A stretch of DNA of 64,000 bases from Bog-532 sp963828445 (GTDB lineage Bacteria > Actinomycetota > Actinomycetes > Streptosporangiales > Streptosporangiaceae). Position 1 is the first letter of the stretch. Each line of letters starts with the position of its first letter. Under the pieces are notes generated by a model. It was not told the DNA's origin and ran no database searches. It was given only the letters and a program-made list of their open reading frames with translations. The position numbers and the translations under genes are program-made. Positions 45,949 through 54,105 of the stretch are shown one piece after another. The stretch covers positions 62,001-126,000 of the forward strand of contig CAWHFP010000009.1 of assembly GCA_963828445.1 (NCBI GenBank), given 5' to 3'.

Positions 45949-46446
45949 GTGAACATCGTCGCGATCTCGGATACCCACGCGCCCCGGCGGTGGAAATCCT
46001 GCCCGCCCGCCGTGGCCGCCCACCTGCGTGGTGCCGATCTGATCCTGCACGCCGGGGACGTCTGCACCGCGTCCGTCCTGGATGAGCTGGCGCAGTACGC
46101 GCCGGTGCACGCGGTGCTGGGCAACAACGACGGCCCGGACGTGGCCGCGTGGGGCGCGCCGGAAACGCTCAGCCTGGAGCTGGACGGCCTGCGGGTGGCG
46201 ATGATCCACGACAGCGGGGCGGCGGCCGGGCGGCTGCGCCGGATGCGCCGCCGGTTTCCCGAGGCCGGGCTGGTGGTGTTCGGGCATTCCCACATTCCGC
46301 TGGACGAGGGCGACGAAGCCGGCGGCTTGCGCATCGTCAACCCGGGGTCTCCCACCGATCGGCGCCGTCAGCCGCACGGGACGATCGGCCTGCTCACCGT
46401 GGCCGACGGCCGCCTCACCCAGGTCCGCATCGTCCCGGTGACCTGA
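45949..46446 (+). CDS. YfcE/MJ0936-type metallophosphoesterase
   Basis: The 165-residue protein has all calcineurin-like motifs: IVAISDTHAP (D, H), LILHAGDVC (GD), AVLGNNDGP (GNND), MIHDSGAA, VVFGHSHIPL (GHSH) and IVNPGSPTDRR. It should be a Mn/Fe-dependent cytoplasmic phosphodiesterase of uncertain substrate. The start is GTG at 45949. It precedes the Ddn-like gene by 147 bases that hold their own promoter. Confidence 0.93.
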   Translation: MNIVAISDTHAPRRWKSCPPAVAAHLRGADLILHAGDVCTASVLDELAQYAPVHAVLGNNDGPDVAAWGAPETLSLELDGLRVAMIHDSGAAAGRLRRMRRRFPEAGLVVFGHSHIPLDEGDEAGGLRIVNPGSPTDRRRQPHGTIGLLTVADGRLTQVRIVPVT

Positions 46447-46472
46447 CCGCTGCCTGATCGCCAATCCAAAAC

Positions 46473-46540
46473 GAGAGCACTGCTCTTGACATAGCCCCAC
46501 CGGCCGGTGTTAACTGCTCTTAAGCGAGAGCACTGCTCTC
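46473..46540 (+). promoter_or_regulatory. Promoter with twin operators for the Ddn-like gene
   Basis: GAGAGCACTGCTCTT (46473-46487) overlaps a -35 box TTGACA (46486-46491); TTAACT (46510-46515) is the -10 box after 18 bases; a second site GAGAGCACTGCTCTC (46526-46540) lies just past it. The sites are near-perfect palindromes around one central base, as expected for a dimeric TetR-type repressor. Confidence 0.8.
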
Positions 46541-46593
46541 GAAGCCCGAAGGCCAGAAGAGCCGGAAGGCCAGAAGAGCCAGAGGAGACCGCC

Positions 46594-47073
46594 ATGACCG
46601 CCGCCACCCCCGAGCCGTACCACTACCAGCAGGCCGGCTGGTTCACCCGCAACGTGTTCAACAAGGCCGTGGCCGGGCTGACCGGCCTGGGCATCAGCAT
46701 CCTGGGCTCGCGCATCCTGGCCGTCCGCGGCCGCAAGAGCGGTGAGTGGCGCACCACCCCGGTCAACCTGCTGGTCATCGACGGCCAGCGGTACCTGGTG
46801 GCCCCGCGCGGCCACACCCAGTGGGTCCGCAACCTGCGGGTCGCCCACGGCGGCGAGCTGCGGCTGGGCCGCAAGGCCGAGCCGTTCGCCGCCACCGAGG
46901 TCGGCGACGAGGACAAGCCCGCCATCCTGCGGGCCTACCTCAAGCGCTGGAAGGCCGAGGTCGGCGTGTTCTTCGGCGGGGTGGGCCCGGACTCGTCCGA
47001 GGCCGAGCTGAGCCGGATCGCCCCCGACCACCCGGTGTTCAAGATCGACGTCGGCCTGATCAGCGTGGCCTGA
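46594..47073 (+). CDS. F420-dependent nitroreductase-family protein (Ddn-like)
   Basis: The 159-residue protein belongs to the deazaflavin-dependent nitroreductase family: a helical N-terminus (GWFTRNVFNKAVAGLTGLGI), then GRKSGEWRTTPVNLLVIDGQ, YLVAPRGHTQWVRNLRVAHG and GELRLGRKAEPF. Family members bind the cofactor F420 and reduce quinones or nitro compounds near the membrane. The start at 46594 has AGAGGA 8 bases upstream. The leader holds a 16-base direct repeat (46548-46563 and 46565-46580). Twin palindromes at the promoter indicate tight repression, but no tetR gene is adjacent. It converges on the cyclo-ligase gene with stops touching. Confidence 0.88.
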   Translation: MTAATPEPYHYQQAGWFTRNVFNKAVAGLTGLGISILGSRILAVRGRKSGEWRTTPVNLLVIDGQRYLVAPRGHTQWVRNLRVAHGGELRLGRKAEPFAATEVGDEDKPAILRAYLKRWKAEVGVFFGGVGPDSSEAELSRIAPDHPVFKIDVGLISVA

Positions 47074-47087
47074 TCAGCGTGGCCTGA
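47053..47087. repeat. 14-bp tandem repeat spanning two stop codons
   Basis: GGCCTGATCAGCGT occurs at 47053-47066 and 47067-47080, followed by a partial third unit GGCCTGA. The Ddn-like stop (47071-47073) and the opposing cyclo-ligase stop (47074-47076) both lie in it. Confidence 0.9.
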
Positions 47088-47836
47088 GTTTGGCCAGCAG
47101 CGGGATGGCCGCGATCTTGTCCTCGGTCAGCTCGTCCCACTGGATCGAAGCCGGTTCCCGCGGCGGCCGTCCCGGCCGGCAGTCGATGACCCGCTCCGGG
47201 GTGATGACCAGGTCGACCGGGACGTCGTGCCCGGTGACCGGGATCGCGCCCGCCGGGCCGGACCTGGAGCTCGTGCACGGTGGTGACCACCAGCGTGTCC
47301 GGGCCGATCAGCCCGGCCGCACTGGCCAGCGCGTACTCCAGGTCGGCGAAGCCGCCGCCCTTGCCCAGCCGGGCCCCGTCCTCGCCGACGGCCACGCAGC
47401 CGCTGACCACCAGGCCGACCTCGGCCAGGTCGGCTACTGGGATCCGCCGGGCCGACCGGGACGCGCCCTTGATCGAGGCCGCCTTCCGGGGCGGATCGCT
47501 CAGGTGCGCCGGATCCAGCAGAAAGAACGGATCTTCCTCGGCCAGCCGCGGAACCGCCATGTAGACGGTCTTGCCGTCCTGGAGGGCCCGCTGCCGGACC
47601 GGGAGCTGGGCCGAATCCGGGTTCGACTTGATCGCGCGGGCCCGGTCCCATTCCGGGCGGGCCCGCAGCAGTTCGGCGGCGGCCTCGGCCCCGGTGAAGT
47701 TGGGGATCCGCCCGGCCGCCCCGGGAAACCGGGCCACGTGGGCCGCGGTCATCGCCGACCACACCTCGTCCCGCAGCGCCGCCTTGGCCGCCAGGTCCTC
47801 GGGCCGGCCGCCCGCATCCCGGTCGTGACGTGGCAC
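47074..47836 (-). CDS. 5-formyltetrahydrofolate cyclo-ligase (one frameshift)
   Basis: This folate-salvage enzyme converts 5-formyl-THF to 5,10-methenyl-THF with ATP. Visible motifs: ALRDEVWSAMTAAHVARFPG, GKTVYMAVPRLAEEDPFFLL, VGLVVSGCVAVGEDGARLGK then GGGFADLEYALA, VVTTVHELQVR. After a break near 47260 another frame gives AIPVTGHDVPVDLVITPERV then IDCRPGRPPREP and a TGA at 47074. One base restores about 254 residues. As the protein is conserved and both halves are intact, I treat the break as a sequence error. The start is GTG at 47836. Confidence 0.85.
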
Positions 47837-47840
47837 GGAC

Positions 47841-48482
47841 CTATCCTGCCTCATCGTTGCGGCCGGCCACGTCGTTCTCCAGGGCGTACCGGACCAGCTG
47901 GGCCTTGTTGTGCAGCTGAAGCTTGGCCAGGGTGTTCTGCACATGGTTCTGGACGGTCCGCACGGACAGGGTCAGCCGGGCCGCGATCTGCGGGTAGGTC
48001 AGGCCCACCGCCACCAGCCGGAGCACCTCGGTCTCCCGGGCCGTGAGCGTGGGCGTGGCGTCCCCGGGCCGGGACAGCCGCCGGTACTCACCCAGCAGCA
48101 ACCCGGCCAGCCCGGGGGTGAACACCGCCTGGCCCGTGGCCGCGGCCCGCACCCCGGCGACCAGCTCGTCCAGCGGCACCGACTTGAGCAGGTAGCCGAC
48201 GGCCCCGGCCGTCACCGCGCCCAGCACGTCGTCCCGCTGGCCGCTGGCCGACAGCATCAGGATCCGGGCCGGGGGATGGGCGGCCAGCAGCTGCCGGGTC
48301 ACCTCCGCGCCGGGCCGGTCGGGCAGGTTGAGGTCGAGCAGCACCACGTCCGGCCGGGCCGCGGCCACGATCCGCACCGCCTGGGCGCCGTCCCCGGCCG
48401 TGGCCGCGACCTCGTACCCGGCTTCGGCCAGGTAGCGGGCGGTGCCGTCCCGCCAGATCGGGTGGTCGTCCACGATCATCAC
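47841..48482 (-). CDS. NarL/FixJ-type response regulator
   Basis: The 213-residue protein has a receiver domain (MIVDDHPIWRDGTARYLAEA, phospho-acceptor Asp in DVVLLDLNLPDRPG, Lys in GYLLKSVPLDELVAG) and a LuxR-type helix-turn-helix (LTARETEVLRLVAVGLTYPQ, IAARLTLSVRTVQNHVQNTL, KLQLHNKAQLVRYAL). The GTG at 48482 is followed directly by ATG. It lies 24 bases downstream of the histidine kinase gene, forming a two-component pair, and 4 bases upstream of the cyclo-ligase start. Confidence 0.93.
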   Translation of the reverse strand: MMIVDDHPIWRDGTARYLAEAGYEVAATAGDGAQAVRIVAAARPDVVLLDLNLPDRPGAEVTRQLLAAHPPARILMLSASGQRDDVLGAVTAGAVGYLLKSVPLDELVAGVRAAATGQAVFTPGLAGLLLGEYRRLSRPGDATPTLTARETEVLRLVAVGLTYPQIAARLTLSVRTVQNHVQNTLAKLQLHNKAQLVRYALENDVAGRNDEAG

Positions 48483-48506
48483 CCGGACCGGCCGGTCGCA
48501 GGCCGG

Positions 48507-49624
48507 TCAGGATCGGGGGGCATACAGCTCCACCTCCGTGCCCTGGCCCGGCGCCGACGTCAGCCGGGCCGAGCCGCCGACCGCCCGCAACCGGCCTTCG
48601 ATCGACTGCACGACCCCGGCCGGCCCTGGGCGGCCGCCTCGGCCAGGCGGCCGGCCGCGAATCCAGCCCCGTCGTCGCGCACGGTGACCCGCAGCCGGTC
48701 GCCCTCGTCCTCCAGCAGCACCCACGCCCTGGTGTCCTGGCCTGCGTGCCGCCCCACGTTGCTCAGGGCCTCGGCGGTGGCCCCGGCCAGGGCGCGGGCC
48801 ACGTCGGCCGCGGCCAGCACCGGGGTGGCCGGGCACGCCACCGTCACCTGCTCGTTCCCGCCGGTGTCCAGCGGCAGGCGTTCGATCAGGGCCCGGACGT
48901 CGAGCCGGCCGGCTTCGGCCGGCTCGGGCCCGGACTGGGACAGCAGCGCCCGCAGCGCCGCCTCCTGCTCGGCGGCCAGCCGGCCCAGGTCGGCGGCTTC
49001 CCCGCCCAGCGTGCGCCCCCGGCTGCTGACCAGGGCCAGCACCTGCAGCACCGAGTCGTGCACCCCGCGGGCGATCCGCTCCCGCTCGGCCACGGCGGCG
49101 TCACGCCGGGCGGCCTGGTCCACGGCCCGCTCGGCCCGCAGCCCGAACCGGACCACGTACCCGCCGACCCAGCCCGCGATCAGCACCAGCACGATGCCGT
49201 TGAACGTGCTCTCCCGGAACAAGGTGCCCCGCTCGGCCACGTCGGCCGCGCTGATCAGCAGGCCACCGGCCAGGCCGGTCCAGGGCCCGGCCGCCACCGC
49301 GCAGGCCAGCACCGGCCCCGCCACCCAGACCGTGGGCAGGGTGGGCGCGCCCGTGCTGACCTGGGCCGCCGTCTCGATCAGGCGGCTGCTCAGGATCAGG
49401 ACGGTGCATACGGCCAGGTCCAGCCCGATCAGCCAGCCGGGACACCCGCCCGGCCGCAGGCAGGCCAGCACGGTCACCACGGTCCACGCGGTCATCACGC
49501 ACAGCACCGCGAACCCGGCGCCGGGATGGGGGTAGCGGCCATGGTCCCGGATGATCAGTGCGGCCGCGTAGGCCAGGGTGATGACCCGGTACAACGCCAC
49601 CACCCGCCACATCTGCGCGGCCAT
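48507..49624 (-). CDS. Sensor histidine kinase, NarX/MacS-like (one frameshift)
   Basis: The N-terminal half has about five membrane helices (VVALYRVITLAYAAALII, VLCVMTAWTVVTVLACL, TLPTVWVAGPVLACAVAAG, TFNGIVLVLIAGWVGGYVV). The HisKA_3 box ERERIARGVHDSVLQVLALV follows, and the ATPase part has GATAEALSNVGRHAG and VRDDGAGFAAG. A break near 48630 shifts to the frame VVQSIEGRLRAVGGSARLTS then QGTEVELYAPRS with stop at 48507. This architecture resembles MacS-type kinases of actinomycetes. It phosphorylates the adjacent response regulator. The signal is unknown. The ATG at 49624 lacks a strong ribosome site. Confidence 0.88.
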
Positions 49625-49747
49625 GGGCGCCACGCTACGCCGTCGGTTCGTGGTCCATCCCCGAGAGCATGATCCATCTCGAATGTCCACGCCTGAGTAC
49701 ATCTACTCATCCTGGGCGGGACCGCGTTCACCTGGTACAAAAGGACC

Positions 49748-50710
49748 GTGGCTGATCTGGTCCCGATCATCGACCTGGCCCCGTGGTTCAGCGGCGGCGA
49801 GGACGGCCGCCGCGCCGTGGCCGCCCGGGTCGACGAAGCCCTGCGCACCTCGGGCTTCCTGCTCATCACCGGTCACGGCGTGCCGGACGAGGTCCGGGCC
49901 CGGACCCGGGCCACGGCCCGGGAGTTCTTCACCCTGCCCGCCGCGGTCAAGGCCCGCTACACCACCCAGGTCGGCGGCCGCGGCTGGCTGCCGCCGGGAG
50001 CCGAAGCCAACGGGTACGCGGAAGGCACCGAAACCCCGCCCGACCTGAAGGAATCGTTCTCGCTGGCCGCCGACCAGCCCACCGGGAACGCGGCCATCGA
50101 CCAGCGCTGGTTCCGGCCCAACGTCTGGCCCGCCGAGGTGCCGGACCTGCAGCCGGTGGTGAGCGACTACATCGACCGGATGCACCGGCTGTCGGACGAG
50201 CTGATGTCCCTGTGCGCGGTCGCCCTGGGCCTGCCCGCCGGCCACTTCGAGCCCTTCCTCGATCACCCCACCTACGGGGTCAACCTCAACTGGTACCCGC
50301 CCATGGACCCGGCTCAGGCGCCCGCGCCGGGCCAGTACCGGATCGGGCCGCACACCGACTTCGGCACCGTGACCGTCCTGGACCGGGAGCCGGGCCGAGG
50401 TGGCCTGCAGGTCTGCTCGGCCGACGGCACCTGGTCGGACGCGCCCTACGACCCGGCCGCGCTGACCGTCAACATCGGCGACCTGCTGGCCCGCTGGACC
50501 GGCGACCGCTGGCGTTCGACCCGGCACCGGGTCCTGCCCCCGCAGCCGGAGGCGCCCGGCGAGGACCTGCTGTCGCTGATCTTCTTCTACGAGACCAACC
50601 ACGACGCGGTGATCGAGTCGCTGCCCGCGCCGATCGGCCACACGCGGTTCCCCCCGGTGGTCGCGCACGAGTACCTGAAGGACAAGCTCGACGCGATCAC
50701 CGTCAGCTGA
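49748..50710 (+). CDS. 2OG-Fe(II) oxygenase, isopenicillin-N-synthase-like
   Basis: The 320-residue protein has the DIOX_N region (LVPIIDLAPWFSGGEDGRRA, LRTSGFLLITGHGVPDEV, REFFTLPAAVKARY) and the 2OG-FeII domain: Fe ligands in IGPHTDFGTVTVLD (H, D) and STRHRVLPP (H), with GDLLARWTGDRW between. Typical members oxidise small substrates such as amino acids or purine or antibiotic precursors in the cytoplasm. The start is GTG at 49748. Nothing adjacent reveals the substrate. Confidence 0.9.
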   Translation: MADLVPIIDLAPWFSGGEDGRRAVAARVDEALRTSGFLLITGHGVPDEVRARTRATAREFFTLPAAVKARYTTQVGGRGWLPPGAEANGYAEGTETPPDLKESFSLAADQPTGNAAIDQRWFRPNVWPAEVPDLQPVVSDYIDRMHRLSDELMSLCAVALGLPAGHFEPFLDHPTYGVNLNWYPPMDPAQAPAPGQYRIGPHTDFGTVTVLDREPGRGGLQVCSADGTWSDAPYDPAALTVNIGDLLARWTGDRWRSTRHRVLPPQPEAPGEDLLSLIFFYETNHDAVIESLPAPIGHTRFPPVVAHEYLKDKLDAITVS

Positions 50711-50753
50711 GCGCTCCCACGCAGGCCCCTGTCCCGGCGGGCCGAATCTGGCT

Positions 50754-50789
50754 GGTCACGCAGGTAGTGACCTTCGATATAAAAAATGG
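50754..50789. promoter_or_regulatory. Hairpin GGTCAC-N7-GTGACC joined to an AT-rich element
   Basis: The 6-bp stem (50754-50772) runs straight into ACCTTCGATATAAAAAATGG (50770-50789). This AT-rich word is related to the elements at 2681, 22622 and 62753. It lies between the oxygenase and the next gene. Confidence 0.45.
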
Positions 50790-50908
50790 GGAACCGGTAT
50801 CGGCGGTCAGTCGTTCTCATGCCGGAACGGGCCATTGGCGCCGTTTTCGCGTCAGGCGCGCGTGATCAGTGGCCGCTCGCGGTCGTCCCTAGCCGATCGG
50901 GGCCTGAG

Positions 50909-51301
50909 ATGCCGGCTCTCCCATGGTCCGTCCGAGGTTCGCTGCCGCCCACCTACGCCTGCTTCGTGACCGCGACCCAGCTCCGGCTGCGAAGGTACTG
51001 GAACCTGCCGGCCCACCTGTGGCACCTGCGCACCCTGCGCCGCCAGTTGCGGGCGGCCGACGGCCTGCTCGGCTTCGCGTTCGCGGCCCGCCTGCGGGGA
51101 CCGACGTTCTGGACCATCGCCGCCTGGGTCGACCCCGACGCCGCCGCCATCTTCGGCAAGGCCCACGACGCCTCCGGCCAGGCCTTCGCCCCCCAGATCG
51201 CGGCCAGCACCGATGTCTCCTGGAGCTGCCTGGCCGAAGAGCTCCCCATCTCCTGGCCGGAGGCCCGCCACCGCCTGGGCGCCCACCCCGCCTCGGTGTG
51301 A
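50909..51301 (+). CDS. Small ABM-like / spheroidene-monooxygenase-like protein
   Basis: The 130-residue product has TYACFVTATQLRLRRYWNLP, HLRTLRRQLRAADGLLGFAF, ARLRGPTFWTIAAWVDPDAA and IFGKAHDASG. The alternation of a beta strand, helix, an LLGF-x-F-R strand and a W-T-x-W strand resembles ferredoxin-like dimeric alpha/beta-barrel proteins of the antibiotic-biosynthesis-monooxygenase superfamily. The start at 50909 is chosen from where the fold begins; the frame is open further upstream. Function unknown. Confidence 0.6.
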   Translation: MPALPWSVRGSLPPTYACFVTATQLRLRRYWNLPAHLWHLRTLRRQLRAADGLLGFAFAARLRGPTFWTIAAWVDPDAAAIFGKAHDASGQAFAPQIAASTDVSWSCLAEELPISWPEARHRLGAHPASV

Positions 51302-51350
51302 GCGCCGGCCATGGCTAGGTTCGCCGGCGACCGCGTTCTATGGTGGCGGG

Positions 51351-52043
51351 ATGACCGGCCCGCAGGACAGTGAGCCTCCATGGGCGACGTCGTGGGGGAG
51401 TGAACCGGCCGAGGACCTGATTGAGCAGGGGCGGGACCGGCCCGAGGTGGAGCCGGAGCCGGAGCCGGTCCGCCGGCCGCCGCGGTGGGCGCCGCGGCTG
51501 GGGCGGACCGGGAAGCTGACCGCCAAGCTGGTGGTGGCGGCGCTGGCGGTGGGGCTGCTCGGTGGCTACCTGGGCGGATACCAGGTGGGCGACGCGCACG
51601 GCCGGAGCCTGGTCCCGAAACCCAAGCCGACCCCGGCCCTGGCCTTGTCGTCGTTCGGGCTGGCCGAGACGGGCAGCCAGTGCTCGACCACGCTGGGGCG
51701 CCAGCTGCAGATCGGGGTGGAGGTGGTCAACGGCTCGCCCGCGCCCATCCGGCTCGGCGCGCTGACCGCGCGGTTCCCGCGGGGCGGCATGAACGCCACC
51801 GGGGCCACGGCCTGGGAGCCGTGCGGCACGCTCCCGAACGGCAACGTGGCCAACGGGCCCGTGCTGCCGGTCGGGGCCAGCACCTGGCTCTCGGTGACCG
51901 TCACCACGGCGGGTGAGTGCCCGGACGGGCTGCCGGTCGAGTACGTGGCCAGCTTCGACCAGGGCGGCCAGACCTACACCGTGGCCCTGCCCGGCTACGT
52001 CGAAATGGGCACCGCGCAGCTGAAGGGCTGCCCCGCCTCGTAG
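51351..52043 (+). CDS. Single-pass protein with Cys-containing outside domain, paralogue A
   Basis: The 230-residue protein has a polar acidic N-terminus, a membrane helix near residues 62-82 (LVVAALAVGLLGGYLGGYQV) and an outside domain starting FGLAETGSQCSTTLGRQLQI then GVEVVNGSPAPIRLGALTAR. Four cysteines in the ectodomain could form two disulfides. The pattern of hydrophobic strands suggests an immunoglobulin-like beta sandwich. The downstream gene has the same layout (helix, then EQTSNECSAQHGTTLQLGIE), so the two are tandem paralogues. The start at 51351 has GGTGGCGGG directly upstream. No known function. Confidence 0.65.
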   Translation: MTGPQDSEPPWATSWGSEPAEDLIEQGRDRPEVEPEPEPVRRPPRWAPRLGRTGKLTAKLVVAALAVGLLGGYLGGYQVGDAHGRSLVPKPKPTPALALSSFGLAETGSQCSTTLGRQLQIGVEVVNGSPAPIRLGALTARFPRGGMNATGATAWEPCGTLPNGNVANGPVLPVGASTWLSVTVTTAGECPDGLPVEYVASFDQGGQTYTVALPGYVEMGTAQLKGCPAS

Positions 52044-52104
52044 CGGCCTATCGTGCCCGCCGCGCAGCGGCTTATCGTTGCCCGCCGCGCAGCGGCTTAT
52101 CGTT
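52042..52104. repeat. 25-bp tandem repeat between the paralogues
   Basis: A 25-base unit ending AGCGGCTTATCGTT is present at 52055-52079 and 52080-52104, preceded by a diverged half copy at 52042-52054. It fills the whole space between paralogue A's stop and paralogue B's start. Confidence 0.9.
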
Positions 52105-52110
52105 GACCGT

Positions 52111-52815
52111 GTGACCGGCCAGCAGGACGACGGGCTCGCGACCAACGATGTCCTCGAGCAGGGGGGCCAGGACCGGTGGTCCGCGCCCTCCTGGTGGCCG
52201 TCGCGGGGGCCGTCCTGGTGGCCGCCGAAGATTTCGCGCCCGGCCGCCATCGTCAGCGTGGTCGCCCTGGTCCTCGGGCTGGGCGTGGGCTATCTGGCCG
52301 GGTCGCGGCACACCGCGGGCGGTGCCACCGGCGGGGCCACGTCCCCGGCCGCCGCCAGCCGGGCCAGCGCCAGCCGGGCCGGCGCCGCGGCTCAGCCGGA
52401 GTCGCTGGGCGGCCCCACGCTCGAGCAGACCAGCAACGAGTGTTCGGCCCAGCACGGGACCACGCTGCAGCTCGGCATCGAGATCTCCAACCTGTCCGGA
52501 TCCCCGCTGACCCTGGGCCAGGTCAAGGCGTTCACGCCGCTGGCTGGGCTGCGGGTGATCGCGGTCAGCTGGGGAGCGTGCGGCGAGCTGCCCAGCCTCA
52601 GCCTGGACGCGCCGCTGAAGGACGCCACCGACCAGTACCTGCCCCCCGGGGCCAGCGGCTGGCTGACCGTCACGGCCACGGTCCTGGTCCGCTGCCCGGG
52701 GCCGGACCCGGTCCAGTTCTCGGTCGGCTACCTGCAGCGCGGCCGGTACCGGCAGATCCTGCTGCCCGGCTTCCCCGACCTGAGCGGCGTCTCCTACACC
52801 GGCTGCCAGAGCTAA
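52111..52815 (+). CDS. Single-pass protein with Cys-containing outside domain, paralogue B
   Basis: The 234-residue protein from the GTG at 52111 has a Trp-rich N-terminus (SAPSWWPSRGPSWWPPK), a membrane helix near residues 45-65 (AAIVSVVALVLGLGVGYLAG), an Ala/Ser linker and an ectodomain with four cysteines (SNECSAQHGTTLQLGIEISN, GACGELP, VLVRCPGPD, SYTGCQS). Layout and cysteine spacing match paralogue A. It ends overlapping the P450 stop by three bases on the opposite strand. Function unknown. Confidence 0.65.
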   Translation: MTGQQDDGLATNDVLEQGGQDRWSAPSWWPSRGPSWWPPKISRPAAIVSVVALVLGLGVGYLAGSRHTAGGATGGATSPAAASRASASRAGAAAQPESLGGPTLEQTSNECSAQHGTTLQLGIEISNLSGSPLTLGQVKAFTPLAGLRVIAVSWGACGELPSLSLDAPLKDATDQYLPPGASGWLTVTATVLVRCPGPDPVQFSVGYLQRGRYRQILLPGFPDLSGVSYTGCQS

Positions 52816-54056
52816 GCGGCTGGGGAGGGCTTCGTGCCGCCGGTGGCGATGAGCAGCCGGTCGGGGCCGCGCAGGTTGAAGTTGGGCTTGTAGCTCAGGC
52901 CGCCGTCGGCCAGCTCCGGGTCGGTGACCCGGTGGGCGAACGCGGTCAGCGCGGTGGCCGCCTCCAGCCGGGCCAGCGGCGCCCCCAGGCAGAAGTGCGG
53001 CCCGGCCGCGAAGGCCAGGTGACCGCCGGCGTTGCGGCGGAGGTCGAACCGGTCCGGATCGGCGAACACGGCCGGATCCCGGCCGGCCGCGGCCAGCAGC
53101 AGCAGGATCAGCGCGCCGTCGGTGGCCTCGGCCGGGCCGATCGGGATCGTGGCCCGGGCCACCCGGGCGGTGAGCTGGACCGGTGGGTCGTAGCGGAGCG
53201 TTTCTTCCACCGCGGCCGGGGCCAGGGCCGGATCGGCGCGCAGCGCGGCCAGCTGGCCCGGGTGGCGGAGCAGGGCCAGCACCGCGTTGGAGATCAGCCC
53301 GACCGTGGTCTCGTGCCCGGCCACCAGCAGCAGGATGGCGGTGGCGACCAGCTCGGCCTCGGTCAGCCGGCTCCCTTCGTCCTCGGCCCGGATCAGCTCG
53401 GTGAGCAGGTCGCCGCCGGGGCTGGCCCGGCGGACGGCGATCAGCTCGCGGAAGTAGGCCGAGAACTCCTCCCGCGCGGCCACGGTGTCGTCGAGATCGT
53501 CGTCCTCGCCACCGAAGTTCGGCTGCAGGGAGTGGGCCAGCCGGGCCGACCAGCCCGCGAACCGCTGATGGTCGTCGGCCGGCACCCCGAGCAGCTCGCA
53601 GATGATGCGGACCGGCAGCGGGTAGGCGAGCTCGGAGACCAGCTCCAGCTGGCCCGGGTGACGTTCGGCCGCCGTGGACAGGAGCTCGTCGGTGACGGCC
53701 CGGATCCGGGGTTCGAGGCGGGCGATGGTGCGCGGGGTGAAGGCCTTCGACACCAGCTTGCGCAGCCGGGTGTGGTCGGGCGGGTCCATGGACAGGAACG
53801 ACATGGCCGCCCGCCGCGGGGCGCCCTGGCCGGCCCCATCGGCTCCGGCGGCCAGCCGGGAGGTGCCGCGCTGGCTGCTGACCCGGGAGTCGCGCAGGAT
53901 CCGCGAGCAGTCGGCGTGCCGGCCGAGCACGATCAGGGCGCCGTCCAGGGTCGGGTACGGCGAGGCCTCCCGGATCATGGCCATGACCGGGTACGGATCG
54001 GCCACCACGGCCGGATCGGCCAGCCGGCTGAGGAAGTTCTGCTCCGTGGCTGTCAT
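52812..54056 (-). CDS. Cytochrome P450 (bacterial class I, CYP105/107-like)
   Basis: The 414-residue protein has the P450 landmarks: MDPPDHTRLRKLVSKAFTPR, I-helix oxygen groove LLLVAGHETTVGLISN, K-helix VEETLRYDPPVQ (ExxR), AAAGRDPAVFADPDRFDLRR and the heme loop LAFAAGPHFCLGAPLARLEA with the Cys ligand. It is soluble and needs a ferredoxin and reductase, not found here. It is divergent from a MerR regulator with a palindrome between them, so it is probably regulated by that protein. Substrate unknown. Confidence 0.95.
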   Translation of the reverse strand: MTATEQNFLSRLADPAVVADPYPVMAMIREASPYPTLDGALIVLGRHADCSRILRDSRVSSQRGTSRLAAGADGAGQGAPRRAAMSFLSMDPPDHTRLRKLVSKAFTPRTIARLEPRIRAVTDELLSTAAERHPGQLELVSELAYPLPVRIICELLGVPADDHQRFAGWSARLAHSLQPNFGGEDDDLDDTVAAREEFSAYFRELIAVRRASPGGDLLTELIRAEDEGSRLTEAELVATAILLLVAGHETTVGLISNAVLALLRHPGQLAALRADPALAPAAVEETLRYDPPVQLTARVARATIPIGPAEATDGALILLLLAAAGRDPAVFADPDRFDLRRNAGGHLAFAAGPHFCLGAPLARLEAATALTAFAHRVTDPELADGGLSYKPNFNLRGPDRLLIATGGTKPSPAA

Positions 54057-54071
54057 AGCGCCTAGGCTTCA

Positions 54072-54091
54072 ACTTAAACCTTGGTTCAAGT
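54072..54091. promoter_or_regulatory. MerR-type palindrome ACTTAAACC-TT-GGTTCAAGT
   Basis: A 20-base inverted repeat with one mismatch lies in the 49-base gap between the P450 and merR starts. MerR regulators bind such dyads inside elongated promoter spacers. Confidence 0.65.
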
Positions 54092-54105
54092 CAAGGCGGT
54101 GGCAG

